Source: Saccoglossus kowalevskii
Lineage: Eukaryota > Hemichordata > Enteropneusta > Harrimaniidae
NCBI RefSeq assembly: GCF_000003605.2
Contig: NW_003113473.1
Location: 71,857 to 87,635, forward strand
DNA length: 15,779 nt
Reading direction: 5' to 3'
Position 1 is the first letter of the stretch; each line of letters opens with the position of its first letter. The translations under genes and the position numbers were made by a program. The notes under the pieces are model-generated. The model saw nothing but the letters and a program-made list of their open reading frames with translations. It was not told where the DNA came from and searched no databases. Positions 1-9,744 of the stretch are shown one piece after another.

Positions 1-147
1 TGAGTGGCTGGTATTTTGGCCTTTTTTTGTGTTCGCACAAATTTTGACATCAGAATAATTGTTGCATAGTTAACATCCCCATAGTTAGACCAGACCAATC
101 TCGTCTCCAAGGGTTACAGTGTATAAACTTCACTTTTGTCAAGCCAG

Positions 148-160
148 GGGTCAAAGTTCA
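148..160 (+). promoter_or_regulatory. Candidate DR1 nuclear-receptor site
   Basis: GGGTCA-A-AGTTCA is a direct repeat of two RGKTCA half-sites spaced by one base. HNF4 and RXR heterodimers bind this arrangement in animals. Both half-sites fit the degenerate consensus without mismatch. No promoter or gene is visible nearby, so function is unproven and a chance match is possible. Confidence 0.2.
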
Positions 161-296
161 TGTTATGTATAGAACCTTTTTTTTCTTTTACATGGATATA
201 AAATGAAGAAGAAAAAATCAGTGACTTCAAAATTTTTCAATTTTCACAACTGTAGATATGATGTTACACTTTACCCACAATTCTTTGCTGAAGAAT

Positions 297-306
297 CAAG
301 ATGGCG
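297..306 (+). promoter_or_regulatory. Candidate YY1-type site (CAAGATGGCG)
   Basis: CAAGATGGCG matches the core of the metazoan YY1 motif (CAANATGGCGGC) at its ten bases. Two further CAATATGGCG copies occur on the same strand at 7779 and 12179. YY1 sites often lie just downstream of transcription starts, but no promoter is recognised here. Confidence 0.25.
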
Positions 307-460
307 AACAACAAAAACTGATGAAAAGTTGAATATCTAGAGAGATCTTTGGGGAGCATTATGTTGTTTGGCTAGACTTTTTCTTTAAGATACTTTTTTG
401 CCATAGAGGGCAGACTTTTAATGACCTAAAATGCCAATAAAAATGGTTGTAATGCAATGA

Positions 461-620
461 GTACTTTATTTTCACTTGGAACTTATTTTTCGCTGAAGGA
501 ATGTTTCAGTGAAAATAAAATATATATTTCATTTGTCAATGATCAGTCAAAATAAATTTCATACAACGCATCCAAAAAGTCTTTTCAGCAAAAAATATTT
601 CCAGTTAAAATAAAGTATTT
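461..620. mobile_element. MITE-like inverted-repeat element or remnant
   Basis: The left arm (461-498, reading GTACTTTATTTTCACTTGGA and on to CGCTGAAG) matches the reverse complement of the right arm (582-620). The match runs about 38 bp with scattered mismatches. A second, perfect 12-bp inverted pair lies inside: TTTATTTTCACT at 465-476 and AGTGAAAATAAA at 508-519. The total length of about 160 bp, the lack of any frame and the AT-rich interior fit a small non-autonomous DNA transposon or a foldback element. No clear target-site duplication was found, so the true ends are uncertain. Superfamily is not assigned. Confidence 0.5.
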
Positions 621-2205
621 TACAGTATGTATTTAAATATGGTAAATCCTGTCTGACCGTGTATATGTATATAAATGAGCCAATCACAGAATAGCTTCAA
701 TTAAACATTATTATTATACATCTGTCACCTTAAGTTACAATGTGCCGTAATTTTAAGATATTTTAAGGGGATATTTGCATCTTACCATATTAGGAAATTC
801 AAATTCCAAATATGAAACGATTACACACGTAAGCATCCTTTAATAATAAAAACATTGTAATACATTTTGCACCAAGTTTGACCAGACCCCACGCAAAGAA
901 ATTCGCTAAATCTTTTCTAAACATTTTGGATTTTGGCATTCCCATGATGTATTCTTGGGAGGAAAAAATGTACATGTATAATAAAAAGGTTATTAAAAGG
1001 ATACTGCAAAGTTTGCACACAGACAGTACATGGTCGCATCAAACTCTGATGCGTGCCGGTTGATACTCTCACTGTATAGTCTTTGTGCATACTTTGCTGT
1101 ATCTTCGAAATAACCTCATATTTTCTTTAGTAAGGACTAAGGCACACATTATCTTGTTTAGAGAAACAAGCGTTTTTATGAATGTCATCAACACAACTTG
1201 ACCTTCATCCACCAGTAATTTATCTATTTGTCAATACACCTTAACAGATGATACTGACTAAAAGTAGCTGTACAGGAGACTAAAGTTAGATGCTTTAATA
1301 CTTAAGACATTTTGACCTTTAAAGTGTGACCCCAACCATCCCTGTTAATGTCAAAACGCATGCATCACTGTACTGGCAATACTCATCTCATAAATATATA
1401 ATTAATTAATTCAAATTTTGTATACTTTGATTTTATTTATTTATATGTTTTAATGTGGTTGAAAGAATTAAAGTAGACCAGCCAAATTCTTACAAGAATA
1501 AAGACGACAGAGTATAACTACAATATATATCTCATATTTTCAAAAAGTTTGCTCTGTATAGGTGCTGCTGTATTCCTTATTTGTTGAACACATGTTTTAA
1601 TTTGACTAGCAAAATTTTGTTATATTATATAAAAATATTATTTTTCATTTTCCCCCCTAGCATTTCAACCACCTGTCATGAAAAATGCACAATCAGATGA
1701 TAGCAACCCACATTGATGTGTCATTTCATTCATGAGAAATAAAACTACCGATAGTTAAAGTTTTGAGTTTTTCTCTATTTTGTTTTTATATTTCACACTT
1801 TGTTTGAAACCACAGACTAGACCTATTATGATAATTTTACCACTCAATAAATTTTCTTTTAATAATTCACACACCTTAAAAAATAATAATTTGGTTCATT
1901 TATTGGAAAGAATAAGTACAATTTTATACCTTTACAGTCTAATTTTGTTGGCTTTTATCATACAAAGAAATACTTCTGTGTTGGTGACTTTGCCACTGCT
2001 TTTCGGATGAAAATTTGAAAATGAAACTCAGATTTACAAAGTTTTGACCTAAAATTCAATCACATGGTGTGAATTAGTTTTATCTCACAATTGGAGGTTT
2101 GAATCCTATTTATTTTTTGTCTTTACTACAAATGGTGGAACCCTTATAAATTACCATTCATTCAATAAATGTTGATTGATTGTTTACCCATAATGCATTG
2201 TTTTG
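621..2205. other. Non-coding AT-rich sequence, no gene seen
   Basis: I see no supportable gene. The short open frames at 799-1020 (minus), 878-1063 (plus) and 1780-2010 (plus) are 61-76 residues. They lack domains and have AT-driven composition typical of chance frames. An octamer ATTTGCAT is at 773-780. AT-only stretches such as those around 1396-1412 are low complexity. Confidence 0.6.
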
Positions 2206-2400
2206 CATGACCAGGGCTGTAAGGCAGTGGATGCCTGGTATGAGTGCCTCTGCTGTCTGCTGCCCTCAGTGGTGTTATTTTGCACAAACACAGCAGACTA
2301 TTAGAAAGCTGTCGGCTGAACCGTTATGTTACGTCTAGTATCTCCGTCATTAACACGTATTTACCTCTGCTGTACACCATCTTAACCAATCATATTTGAT
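2206..2400. other. GC-richer island of unknown nature
   Basis: Around 2211-2280 the sequence is clearly richer in G and C and less repetitive than its surroundings. A plus-strand frame is open from the stop at about 2190 to the stop at about 2303, but it shows no recognisable domain. On the minus strand a weak acceptor-like CCTTACAG lies at about 2216-2223. It could be an exon fragment, an old transposon piece or a conserved non-coding element; I cannot choose between these. Confidence 0.25.
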
Positions 2401-4208
2401 CTATTTATCTTTCCGCAAGCATGACACATACTTTTGAAGTAAGGTGTGCATACAATGTACGTGAATAATCATAAACCAAATAAAAATCCTGGTGTCCGTC
2501 ATAGTTCATTTTTGAATGAAAATACATGATATAGTTTGTAAACCAGGGAGAAAGTAAATTGAAAAAAAAAAAATTTGTAAATGGGTCATGGTTGTATTTT
2601 GTGCCATGGTCAGTGTCAGAAAATTAGCCAGCTGTGGTACATGTACTGTTTAACCATTTCACTACCACTTCCCTTTTTTCAACACACTTCTGCACTTTCC
2701 TACAGAAAAGTGGGGCGAAAGCAGCCAACTTTGTTTGAGTAAAAACTGACTATTTATTAAAATGTTATTATCGGCTCCAAAATAATGTTTTTTGCACTGA
2801 AATATTTAAGAATGTGAAAATGCAGAAAAAATTGGACGACAAAATTTGATGGTGGAAAGGTTAAATATGTATTTTTAGTCTTTCCTAAACATTTTCAAGA
2901 ATAAAAATTAATCAAATAAACAGGTATTTCTTGAGAACATAGGAAAAGCAAAAAAGTTGACTCAACTGCATTAGAGGAGTACAACTGTTTCTACAAAAAC
3001 CAAGAATTCATATAGATGACTAATTAAAACAGGTGACTACAACAATGTACCAAACAAGCGTGACTGTCATTAATGTAATACATGTACCAGTCACAATTAT
3101 AATTAATATATTTTGACTTGCACGGAACCAGACATTTATATTTAGAGAGAAATTGAGGAAATTAGTTTCCCAGAGTTTGACAAATTAAATAATAAATGAA
3201 AACATTTGTGAGTGCAATTGTTAAGACTATGTTGTTGAATAATGTATAAGTATTGACTACGTTTATGATGTATTGCAACACATGGCACAGCGGGCGGTAC
3301 TCACGGTGGAGTGATTGTGCAGGGCTCCAATCTTGTCTTAATCGTATTCAAAAATATAATTTTGTGGTTGAGGTCACATTTTTTTTTTCTTCATCAGACC
3401 ATAGAGCCTCTAAATTAGGACGTTTATGATCAGACATTATTCATTTTTGCTAGCTTGGTAATTACGTTAAAAAATTGAGTTTAATGATGTTTACGTTGTG
3501 GCCAAATTCAGGAAAATAATTTCAGTCTCATTCATGTCTCAACAAAATCTTGAGTGAATTTGCCCTTTTTTATGTTCAGCTAAAAAAAGTTTAGGGTAGA
3601 CAATCAATTTTAGCTGAGGTATATGCATTTTTTTTTCTTATTTGGCCTATTATAATATTCAGAAATGAGAAAACTAGTTCTGTTGGATATTTTGTCAAAT
3701 TTATATATACCGGTAGCTGTGATGGTCAACTCGACTGCTATTTAGGAATATATGTGAAACAGTATTAATATGTAGGCTAGTTGCTGGTAGGCATTGGGCT
3801 GTTTTGAATAAGGTAAATTACTCCAGAATGATTAATATGCAATATGAACCAGTGTGTGTATATTATGACTGGGAAGGTATCCATTAAATAGAACAGCTCA
3901 CTTTATTGTTTTCTGATTTGTTGCATGTGGTAGTATCAGGAGGCAACAGACATGGTATTTTGATACTTTTGACATATGCGCTCCTATCAAACTATTCTGA
4001 TCTGACATTGACCTTATAGTTGGATTACCTGGTATATTATCTGTGTTAGTAATCAGCACTCACCCGCTGTATTTCAGGTCATGGTTTCATTAATATATGG
4101 ATCAGGGATTATGATCAAATTATAAGCCGTAATACTTAATTCATGTATGTAGCAATTGTACAGCTTCCAATGATTAGTGATGACTTGCGGTGTAACTTGT
4201 AAACTTAT
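2401..4208. other. Non-coding AT-rich sequence, no gene seen
   Basis: Unique-looking AT-rich sequence with long A and T runs (for example around 2561 and 3381) and no open frame of note. A possible minus-strand splice donor near 3300 is listed separately. One TACCGGTA palindrome lies at 3708-3715. Confidence 0.6.
3297..3345 (-). other. Possible minus-strand exon end with strong splice donor
   Basis: Read on the minus strand, the GC-richer stretch ends in CACTCCACC followed by GTGAGT, a good 5' splice site. The preceding frame AAG ATT GGA GCC CTG CAC AAT CAC TCC ACC encodes KIGALHNHST without a stop. No convincing acceptor with a pyrimidine tract was found upstream, and the peptide matches no family I recognise. 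A chance GTGAGT is a serious alternative. Confidence 0.15.
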
Positions 4209-4380
4209 TGGGTGATACCGTAGCGGTTAGCATGTTCACCTCACGTCAATGAGTTCTGGGTTCAATTTGTGGAGATGTCTGCTCACTCGTCAGTATAAAT
4301 CAGAGTACAGTCTGCCCTGCCTTCCAAAAATGTGGTTTTAGATTTGAGATTTGAGAGACTCGTCCGTTAACACATGAGAT
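4209..4380 (+). mobile_element. tRNA-derived SINE remnant
   Basis: The segment 4209-4273 looks like a decayed tRNA gene. It has an A-box-like TACCGTAGCGGTTAGC at 4216-4231 and a B-box-like GGGTTCAATTTG at 4258-4269, about 42 bp apart. These are the internal RNA polymerase III promoter boxes typical of SINE heads. The acceptor stem does not pair well and no CCA or complete cloverleaf is present, so a functional tRNA gene is unlikely. The less AT-rich stretch to about 4330 is probably the SINE body; its 3' end is not defined. SINE family is not assigned. Confidence 0.55.
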
Positions 4381-4904
4381 GAAAAAAATTCAGGGGAGAC
4401 AGCAGTGTTTGAAAATATCACTTGGCAAAAAATATAATATTAAAAAAAATACTGAAAATTATTATCTTTGGGGTAAATCCCTTATTTAGTTGACAATTTG
4501 CAGTTTGGATTAATTTAACTGAAAACAACTTAGTAAATTATTGGTTTTTGCATCACTTTGCTATTTGGCTGGTAACTCATTTTCGAAATTAACAAATTCA
4601 GAGAAAAAGTGAGCAATACAACTATCACAATGTACACGCAGTCATTTAATTTCAATAAAGTGTCATTTACACACATTGTATGGGACTTTTATTGAATCCA
4701 ACATGATGCAATGATTGTGATGAATTAACTGTTGGTTGTGATCACATTTGCAGACTTTATATTCGGGGTGACTCAGACCTTTTATAATAATAATTCAACT
4801 AAAAGTGGGAAACCATATTAGTTTGTTAGTAATTCCTTCCTTACTCGCTAGTAGGGTAGGATCGAGTAAACAAACAACCTTGACAAAAAAAATTAGATAC
4901 AATA
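4381..4904. other. Non-coding AT-rich sequence
   Basis: No gene is visible. A 7-bp inverted pair, TTACTCG at 4841-4847 and CGAGTAA at 4863-4869, could form a small hairpin with a 15-base loop. Part of the segment just after 4380 may belong to the SINE, whose tail I cannot delimit. Confidence 0.5.
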
Positions 4905-4960
4905 TAATAATAATAATAATAATTTATTGATATTATCTGTGTTTGAATTAATAATAATAA
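4905..4960 (-). repeat. (TAA)n microsatellite, possible retroposon tail
   Basis: About six TAA units occupy 4905-4923, and a shorter TAA run follows at about 4948-4960. On the minus strand the first tract reads AATAAA directly followed by TTA repeats. This is the structure of a retroposon 3' end with a polyadenylation signal and a simple-repeat tail. No LINE or SINE body is recognised beside it, so a plain microsatellite remains possible. Confidence 0.6.
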
Positions 4961-5898
4961 GAGTAAGAAACCGCTAAAAAATATATACGCATATATCTGA
5001 TATTATAGATTATATTCAACTTATGTTTACATAATGTAACATGAAAACTGACAAATATCTGTAATCCGTTGTAAAGTATAAATTTTCATGACTCGATGAA
5101 AATCACCAAATTTTATACAAGTAAACAATTCACTGGAGTCGTAAAAATGAGTCATCGCAAATTTCAGGAAATGTTATCTTTGAGATTGACAATACAATGT
5201 AAATCACCAAATTACAAAAAATCATAGCAGCAGAAAAATGAACCATTTTCAGTATGCAAGAAAGTAATTGGCTCCAATAAATTAATATTGGTAATTAATG
5301 TAATCTAATTAATTAATCACAAGTGATAGTTTAGTGATATACTTCACCTTCATCAATAATACATCGTTTTTTTTCAGTGATGTATTGTAAGTACTATGGA
5401 TACTGACTAATCAAATAAACATCAAAATAGTCTCATAAACTTTGATGTTTCACATTAATTGCCTTTTTTTTCTAGTAATTTGATTAGATTACAAAAAAGC
5501 TTTGTCAAACTGTTATTGTAATCGACAAAACAACATTAGATACAAAATTATATTATTGACATGTATTTCCAAACTGGCAAGGCCTGCTCACGTCAGAGTA
5601 CGTAGTTCTTATTTTATTTGTTTTATTTAGTAATTGTATTGAAATTCACTGGCGTTCACACGTACATATGTACTTGATTCTTAAAGTGCCATGTGTCATG
5701 GTCAAGTGCATAAATAAACAATCTAATGCTTTAATTTCGTGAGAAAAAATTTTGGTGAAAATTGCGAAATTTTGTAGCAGTGAAAATTTCAGTGGCTCAT
5801 TAAATTTTGTCTCTGTGAATTCTATAAAATCATCAAATAGAAAAACATTTCTAGCAGTAAAAGTTAAGTGTTTTTTTAAATTTTACTCTGTTGTGTAG
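4961..5898. other. Non-coding AT-rich sequence with repeat-like patches
   Basis: No gene is seen. ATTGG-CT-CCAAT at 5267-5278 is a divergent pair of CCAAT-type boxes, possibly by chance. Around 5735-5870 similar short words recur (GTGAAAAT, GCGAAATTTT, and TAGCAGT followed by AAAA-type runs near 5776 and 5853). This suggests a decayed MITE or other interspersed repeat whose ends I cannot place. Confidence 0.4.
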
Positions 5899-5984
5899 GT
5901 ATGTTGCATGGGACTCACACAAACACTGTATGTTGCATGGGACTCACACAAACACTGTATGTTGCATGGGACTCACACAAACAC
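5899..5984 (+). repeat. Three-copy 29-bp tandem repeat
   Basis: Units at 5899-5927, 5928-5956 and 5957-5984 are identical over their shared length; the last lacks only its final base. Each unit runs from GTATGTTGCATGGG to ACTCACACAAACACT. Perfect identity between copies implies recent expansion. A 78-residue plus frame starting at 5908 begins inside the array. Because 29 is not a multiple of three, its peptide is not periodic, and it is judged non-coding. Confidence 0.9.
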
Positions 5985-6905
5985 AGATGCGATGACTGAA
6001 CTTCAGATTTGTACTTTTACATACACTTGTATTGACACTGCAAATATCCATGTCTTATGTGAATATTTCCATTTCTCCATACACATGTTATTTCATTATT
6101 GGGTTAATTTGAATCATATGGTGGAATATTCAGTGCCATTTTGAGTATTGATAAACTGGTATCACACAGTACATTTCATTCAAGCTGGTGTGAGAACAGT
6201 GTTTATGATCTAGTCATGTGACCTATTATGCGATGATGTTAATACACACATGCTTTTAGCTCACACATTCAAAACATTGTGAAAAAAAAACCAGTGCATA
6301 CGTTTTTAGATATTGATAAATATTGTTTAATATATCAAAACATTGAGTTTTTCAAATTGACACTCTGTTATTTCCAGTTGCTTTATATCATCTGATTTTA
6401 TTAATAGTATGGAAGATTTGTAAGATGCATGTATACAACATTAATATCCATGAACGCAGTGGAGGTTTCATTTGAAATAACTAAAATGAGTGAGATTATC
6501 GCCATATTCAAAAAACACAATACATACGTAACTTTCGCTTTGTTGATATACAATTACTCAATCGTGGCAAACACTAACCAGTTCTTCTAGAAATGTACTT
6601 TGCCACATGATTTTGTAATTGTCTCACAATTCTCGCAAATCCCTTCTTCAATTCTCGTGAGATCCTCATCACATACAACACCACTTGCAGACCCTTATCT
6701 TATCCACCCTTGTAATATCAAGTATCAAAGTTTGACATGTTTGTAGAAGCTTATCTAAATTATCAAAGTATGCTACATTATCATTGATATCTTATACACT
6801 CAGAGATTTTTGTTAGGTCTCTTCGGAATCAGTAGACTATAAGAATTAGTCCTAAAACTAAGGCAGATAATATTCAATACTTTCAACTAATCTAATAGCG
6901 GATGC
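5985..6905. other. Non-coding AT-rich sequence, no gene seen
   Basis: Nothing supportable is visible. The segment around 6560-6720 is less AT-rich and slightly pyrimidine-rich. It contains two ATTCTCG words about 30 bp apart, but no frame or recognised repeat family. Confidence 0.5.
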
Positions 6906-6910
6906 ATGAC

Positions 6911-6964
6911 GTATTTTTTGCAGTAACGCCACTGGCTACTGCCAGTCCAAAAGACAGCATGTAA
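6911..6964 (+). other. Possible tiny terminal exon
   Basis: A pyrimidine-rich tract ending in TTTTTTGCAG (AG at 6922-6923) resembles a 3' splice site. It is followed by a short, less AT-rich stretch with the open frame TPLATASPKDSM and a TAA stop at 6962-6964. The same stretch contains the inverted pair ACTGGC-TACT-GCCAGT at 6931-6946. The exon would be about 40 bases. No upstream exon or domain supports it, so this is a weak call. Confidence 0.15.
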
Positions 6965-7059
6965 ATATCATAAAGACTATTTGAATTCTGTACATATATT
7001 GTGAACATATTTTGTTGCTCAGATAAAACAAGCACGAACATGATTCAACTTAATTGTTA

Positions 7060-7073
7060 ATTGCCATGGCAAC
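7060..7073. promoter_or_regulatory. RFX X-box-like palindrome
   Basis: ATTGCCATGGCAAC contains the perfect 12-bp palindrome TTGCCATGGCAA at 7061-7072. It differs from the ideal symmetrical X-box GTTGCCATGGCAAC at one base. RFX factors bind this motif, notably at promoters of ciliary genes. No gene start is recognised here. Confidence 0.35.
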
Positions 7074-7778
7074 TATACAAGGTGAATAAAAAAAATATTA
7101 ATATTTACTTATAAATAATAGTTTTCGGGCTTCACACGAATACCAGCATTTCCTGTTGTGATTGTGTGTGATATATTGTCAATAGTTCTATTTATAGCAT
7201 AGGTGGTGGTGGTAGTTCATTCATTCAGTCGTCATGACATATGGTTGATTCACACTGGCTTAATGTCTCCCTAGCAACGCAATTAATAATCAGATCCAAT
7301 GTATTGACAAATAAAATGTATGTTTTTATCTTTAAACATTGATACAACGTGTATATACATGCAGCAATGACCAACAAAACTGATGTGTTAATTTCTACCG
7401 GCCTAGGGAGCCTGGTTTGCTATCTGGTTGGTGTGTTTATTTGCTAGACTCATTCAGGGGTACCAGCTGTTGATATTCCCACAGTTGCACCCCTTTAATC
7501 TATCCTTTCTCAACAACCTGGTGTTTAGATAATATTTACTGCATGAATAGTTTTCCTAAAAGTTTTATGTTTATACCGTGTCCTGTGTTTTATAGATCCA
7601 CTTGTCTACCCAATTCATGCCAGCTGGTTTGGTAGCGAGTTTAATTGCCTAATTAATTCATATCATTGTTATAACACTCAGTGCTCAACTATAGAAGATA
7701 AATTATGTTTACTCTTTAATAATTATGAAATTACAATTTTTAATCAATATACGTTTGCATATTTTGAGAGTCAAGCCG

Positions 7779-7788
7779 CAATATGGCG
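7779..7788 (+). promoter_or_regulatory. Candidate YY1-type site (CAATATGGCG)
   Basis: CAATATGGCG fits the YY1 core consensus CAANATGGCG and is identical in its ten bases to the copy at 12179. There is no associated promoter that I can identify. Confidence 0.2.
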
Positions 7789-8592
7789 ACACCCTTTGAC
7801 AATTAATATTAATTTTCCTAGTCCCAATAGCACAATGTTTATAGCTATACTATGTACACAAATAGTTTTAATAAATTTAAAATAGCTCACAGCGTGGTTC
7901 CTGATAACTGGCCAGGTCGCTTTATTTGAATTTTCAGTCATGATTTTGGTACCTGTGTATTCCAGGAAGGTTATTGTTTTTCTAAAAAAACCATCAAATT
8001 ACGGTACAACATGTGTATGATTTTCTTTCCGGTTCCTGAGTTATTACAAATTTACTTATATGTACTTCCTGAATAGATCGTTTTAATCAAATTCATCGGT
8101 GTCTATCATTTTCGTTTCATCGCTGATAACTATTACTTAAACTATGTGAAATATTTGTCATTGTTCTTGATAGAATAAAAACTTTGCTCAGATAATATAG
8201 CAAATACCAAGGTACACAAATTGCGTATACCATATTTTCTTTATTTGTTGTTTGTTTCATGATTCACAAACTGACCAATGTGATGTCAATTTTGTGTTGT
8301 TATTCAAGTGTCCTAAAGCATGTTGATTATCAGTAATATTATTTGTCCATGTCCTGACATATAGTTCGAAAATAGACTTAGGATTTTCCACCATGTGTCT
8401 GTGCGTCCATGCATTTGGATGTTTGTGCATTTAAGAATGCATGCCTAACCGATCAAGTTCAAAGTTTACACATACTGTACATCAGGCATTGTATCAAACA
8501 TATGCACATGCATTTATGTCATTATCAGTTTCAAGATTGCTGAATAGCAGATAAAGATAAAAATGTGTCAAAATCATGTATTTTCATCAGAC

Positions 8593-8624
8593 ATCATGTC
8601 ATGCATAAACATTTATGTCATGAT
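8593..8624. repeat. Imperfect palindrome
   Basis: ATCATG...CATAAA on the left pairs with TTTATGTCATGAT on the right. The left arm carries a small insertion and the centre is short. It could form a cruciform or hairpin, but no function or family is apparent. Confidence 0.35.
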
Positions 8625-8952
8625 TTTCCATACCTGCTTTTGAATAGCTGCAACTGACTCCACTATATAACATGTTTGTAATACAAGTGTGATAGTAAGA
8701 ATGAATAAATGAATAAAGACATGAATGTCATTTACGCTATTAAAGGAAGGAATCTCACAACTGACAACAGTTTGTATCATTTCTGTCATATAAGTGTCAA
8801 TACGAATAAATAATGGGGCAATTTCACACTTTGTAGAACCATATTTCATGTACTCATTGATGGATTTGATTCAAATCTGTTGCATAACGAAAAAGATTTG
8901 CCTGAGCTGTTAAAAGGTAATACAAGTATAGTTTGCATGAGGTGTACAGATA

Positions 8953-9240
8953 TAATAATAATAATAATAATAATTTTATTCAACACGAAAATCTACTACA
9001 GAGAGTAATTTTATGGTTGTAAAACAAAAACAGAAATAATACTTCACACAACTAATATTACAAATAGCACATTAAACATAAGCTAATGTTATTGTTTAGT
9101 ACAAAGCAAGACGGAAGTACAGTTCAATCCACCAGAATCACGAATAAAACATTGAATACATGTAACTAAGAATGGAGGAAAAAATACATGAAAATTAGTA
9201 TAGTAGATATGTACATGATATGTTTATTCTTGGTACCAAA
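8953..9240 (-). mobile_element. Possible minus-strand retroposon 3' end with (TAA)n tail
   Basis: About seven TAA units at 8953-8974 adjoin TTTATT at 8975-8980. On the minus strand this reads AATAAA followed by TTA repeats, a common 3' end of invertebrate LINEs and SINEs. The would-be body lies at 8981 to about 9240. It contains no open frame and no reverse-transcriptase motif, so only the last part of an element or a short SINE is possible. The microsatellite itself is certain; its retroposon origin is inferred. Confidence 0.4.
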
Positions 9241-9385
9241 CATAACGGGCATAATTAGGTGAACTGTTACTGTCTAAGTTTGGTAGACATTTTCATCTGG
9301 AAAAAAAAACTTGTTATTAATTTATCTTGTACACATCTGAGAATTCAAAATTGGTACATACATCATAGTTTACTGATGCAAGATA
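9241..9385. other. Short non-coding spacer before the transposon nest
   Basis: AT-rich sequence with an A run at about 9301. Frames at 9259-9558 (plus) and 9363-9551 (minus) run from here into the transposon and are explained by it, not by a gene. Confidence 0.5.
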
Positions 9386-9744
9386 TTTTTAGCTCTGCTG
9401 TTGACAAGCGGAGCTTACATATGAGTGGATTTTTCATCGATGTCTGCATCAACTTTTTACCTTTTCCACTTCTTCTTGAAAAAAACAAGCCTGATTGCTT
9501 TGATACTTGGTGTATATGTGCCTTGGGCAGATGTCTATTAGATTTGTTCATTTCGTGATGATATCTTTAATTCTCTAATTTAGAGTACTTTTTGTCGAAA
9601 ACTGCAAGTCTACTTATAGGTACTACAGGTGGACCTCTCTCAATTTTTTAGCTTCGCTGTCGACTTTGTCGAGCGGAGCTTATCATATGAGTGATTGTCC
9701 GTCGTCCTCGTCCGTCGTCGTCCGTGTCAATGTTTTACTTTTTC

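Larger units (their letters stand above)
1..455. other. Non-coding AT-rich sequence, no gene seen
   Basis: No open frame of useful length or splice-bounded exon is visible. Homopolymer runs of T and A are frequent, as in the rest of the window. Two motif-scale signals are listed separately: a nuclear-receptor DR1-type site at 148-160 and a YY1-like site at 297-306. The ATG inside the latter opens a frame of only six codons before a stop, so it is not a credible gene start. Confidence 0.6.
6965..8952. other. Non-coding AT-rich sequence with scattered motif signals
   Basis: No gene is seen; the 78-residue minus frame at 8613-8849 lacks recognisable features. The part from about 7040 to 7680 is somewhat less repetitive. 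It holds an X-box palindrome (7060), an AGCAAC half-site context (7265-7278), CAGCTG E-boxes near 7467 and 7621, and TAATTA homeodomain-type words near 7650. It could be a non-coding regulatory stretch, but this is speculative. The segment 8390-8530 has a CpG- and TGTG-containing pattern reminiscent of an old interspersed repeat that I cannot name. Confidence 0.4.

Noticed and set aside
799-2010. Short frames of 61-76 residues in the left part
   Set aside because: The composition is as expected from AT-rich DNA, with no domain, no good start context and no splice support.
4209-4273. Functional tRNA gene
   Set aside because: The acceptor and other stems pair poorly and the B box is degenerate; a SINE head fits better.
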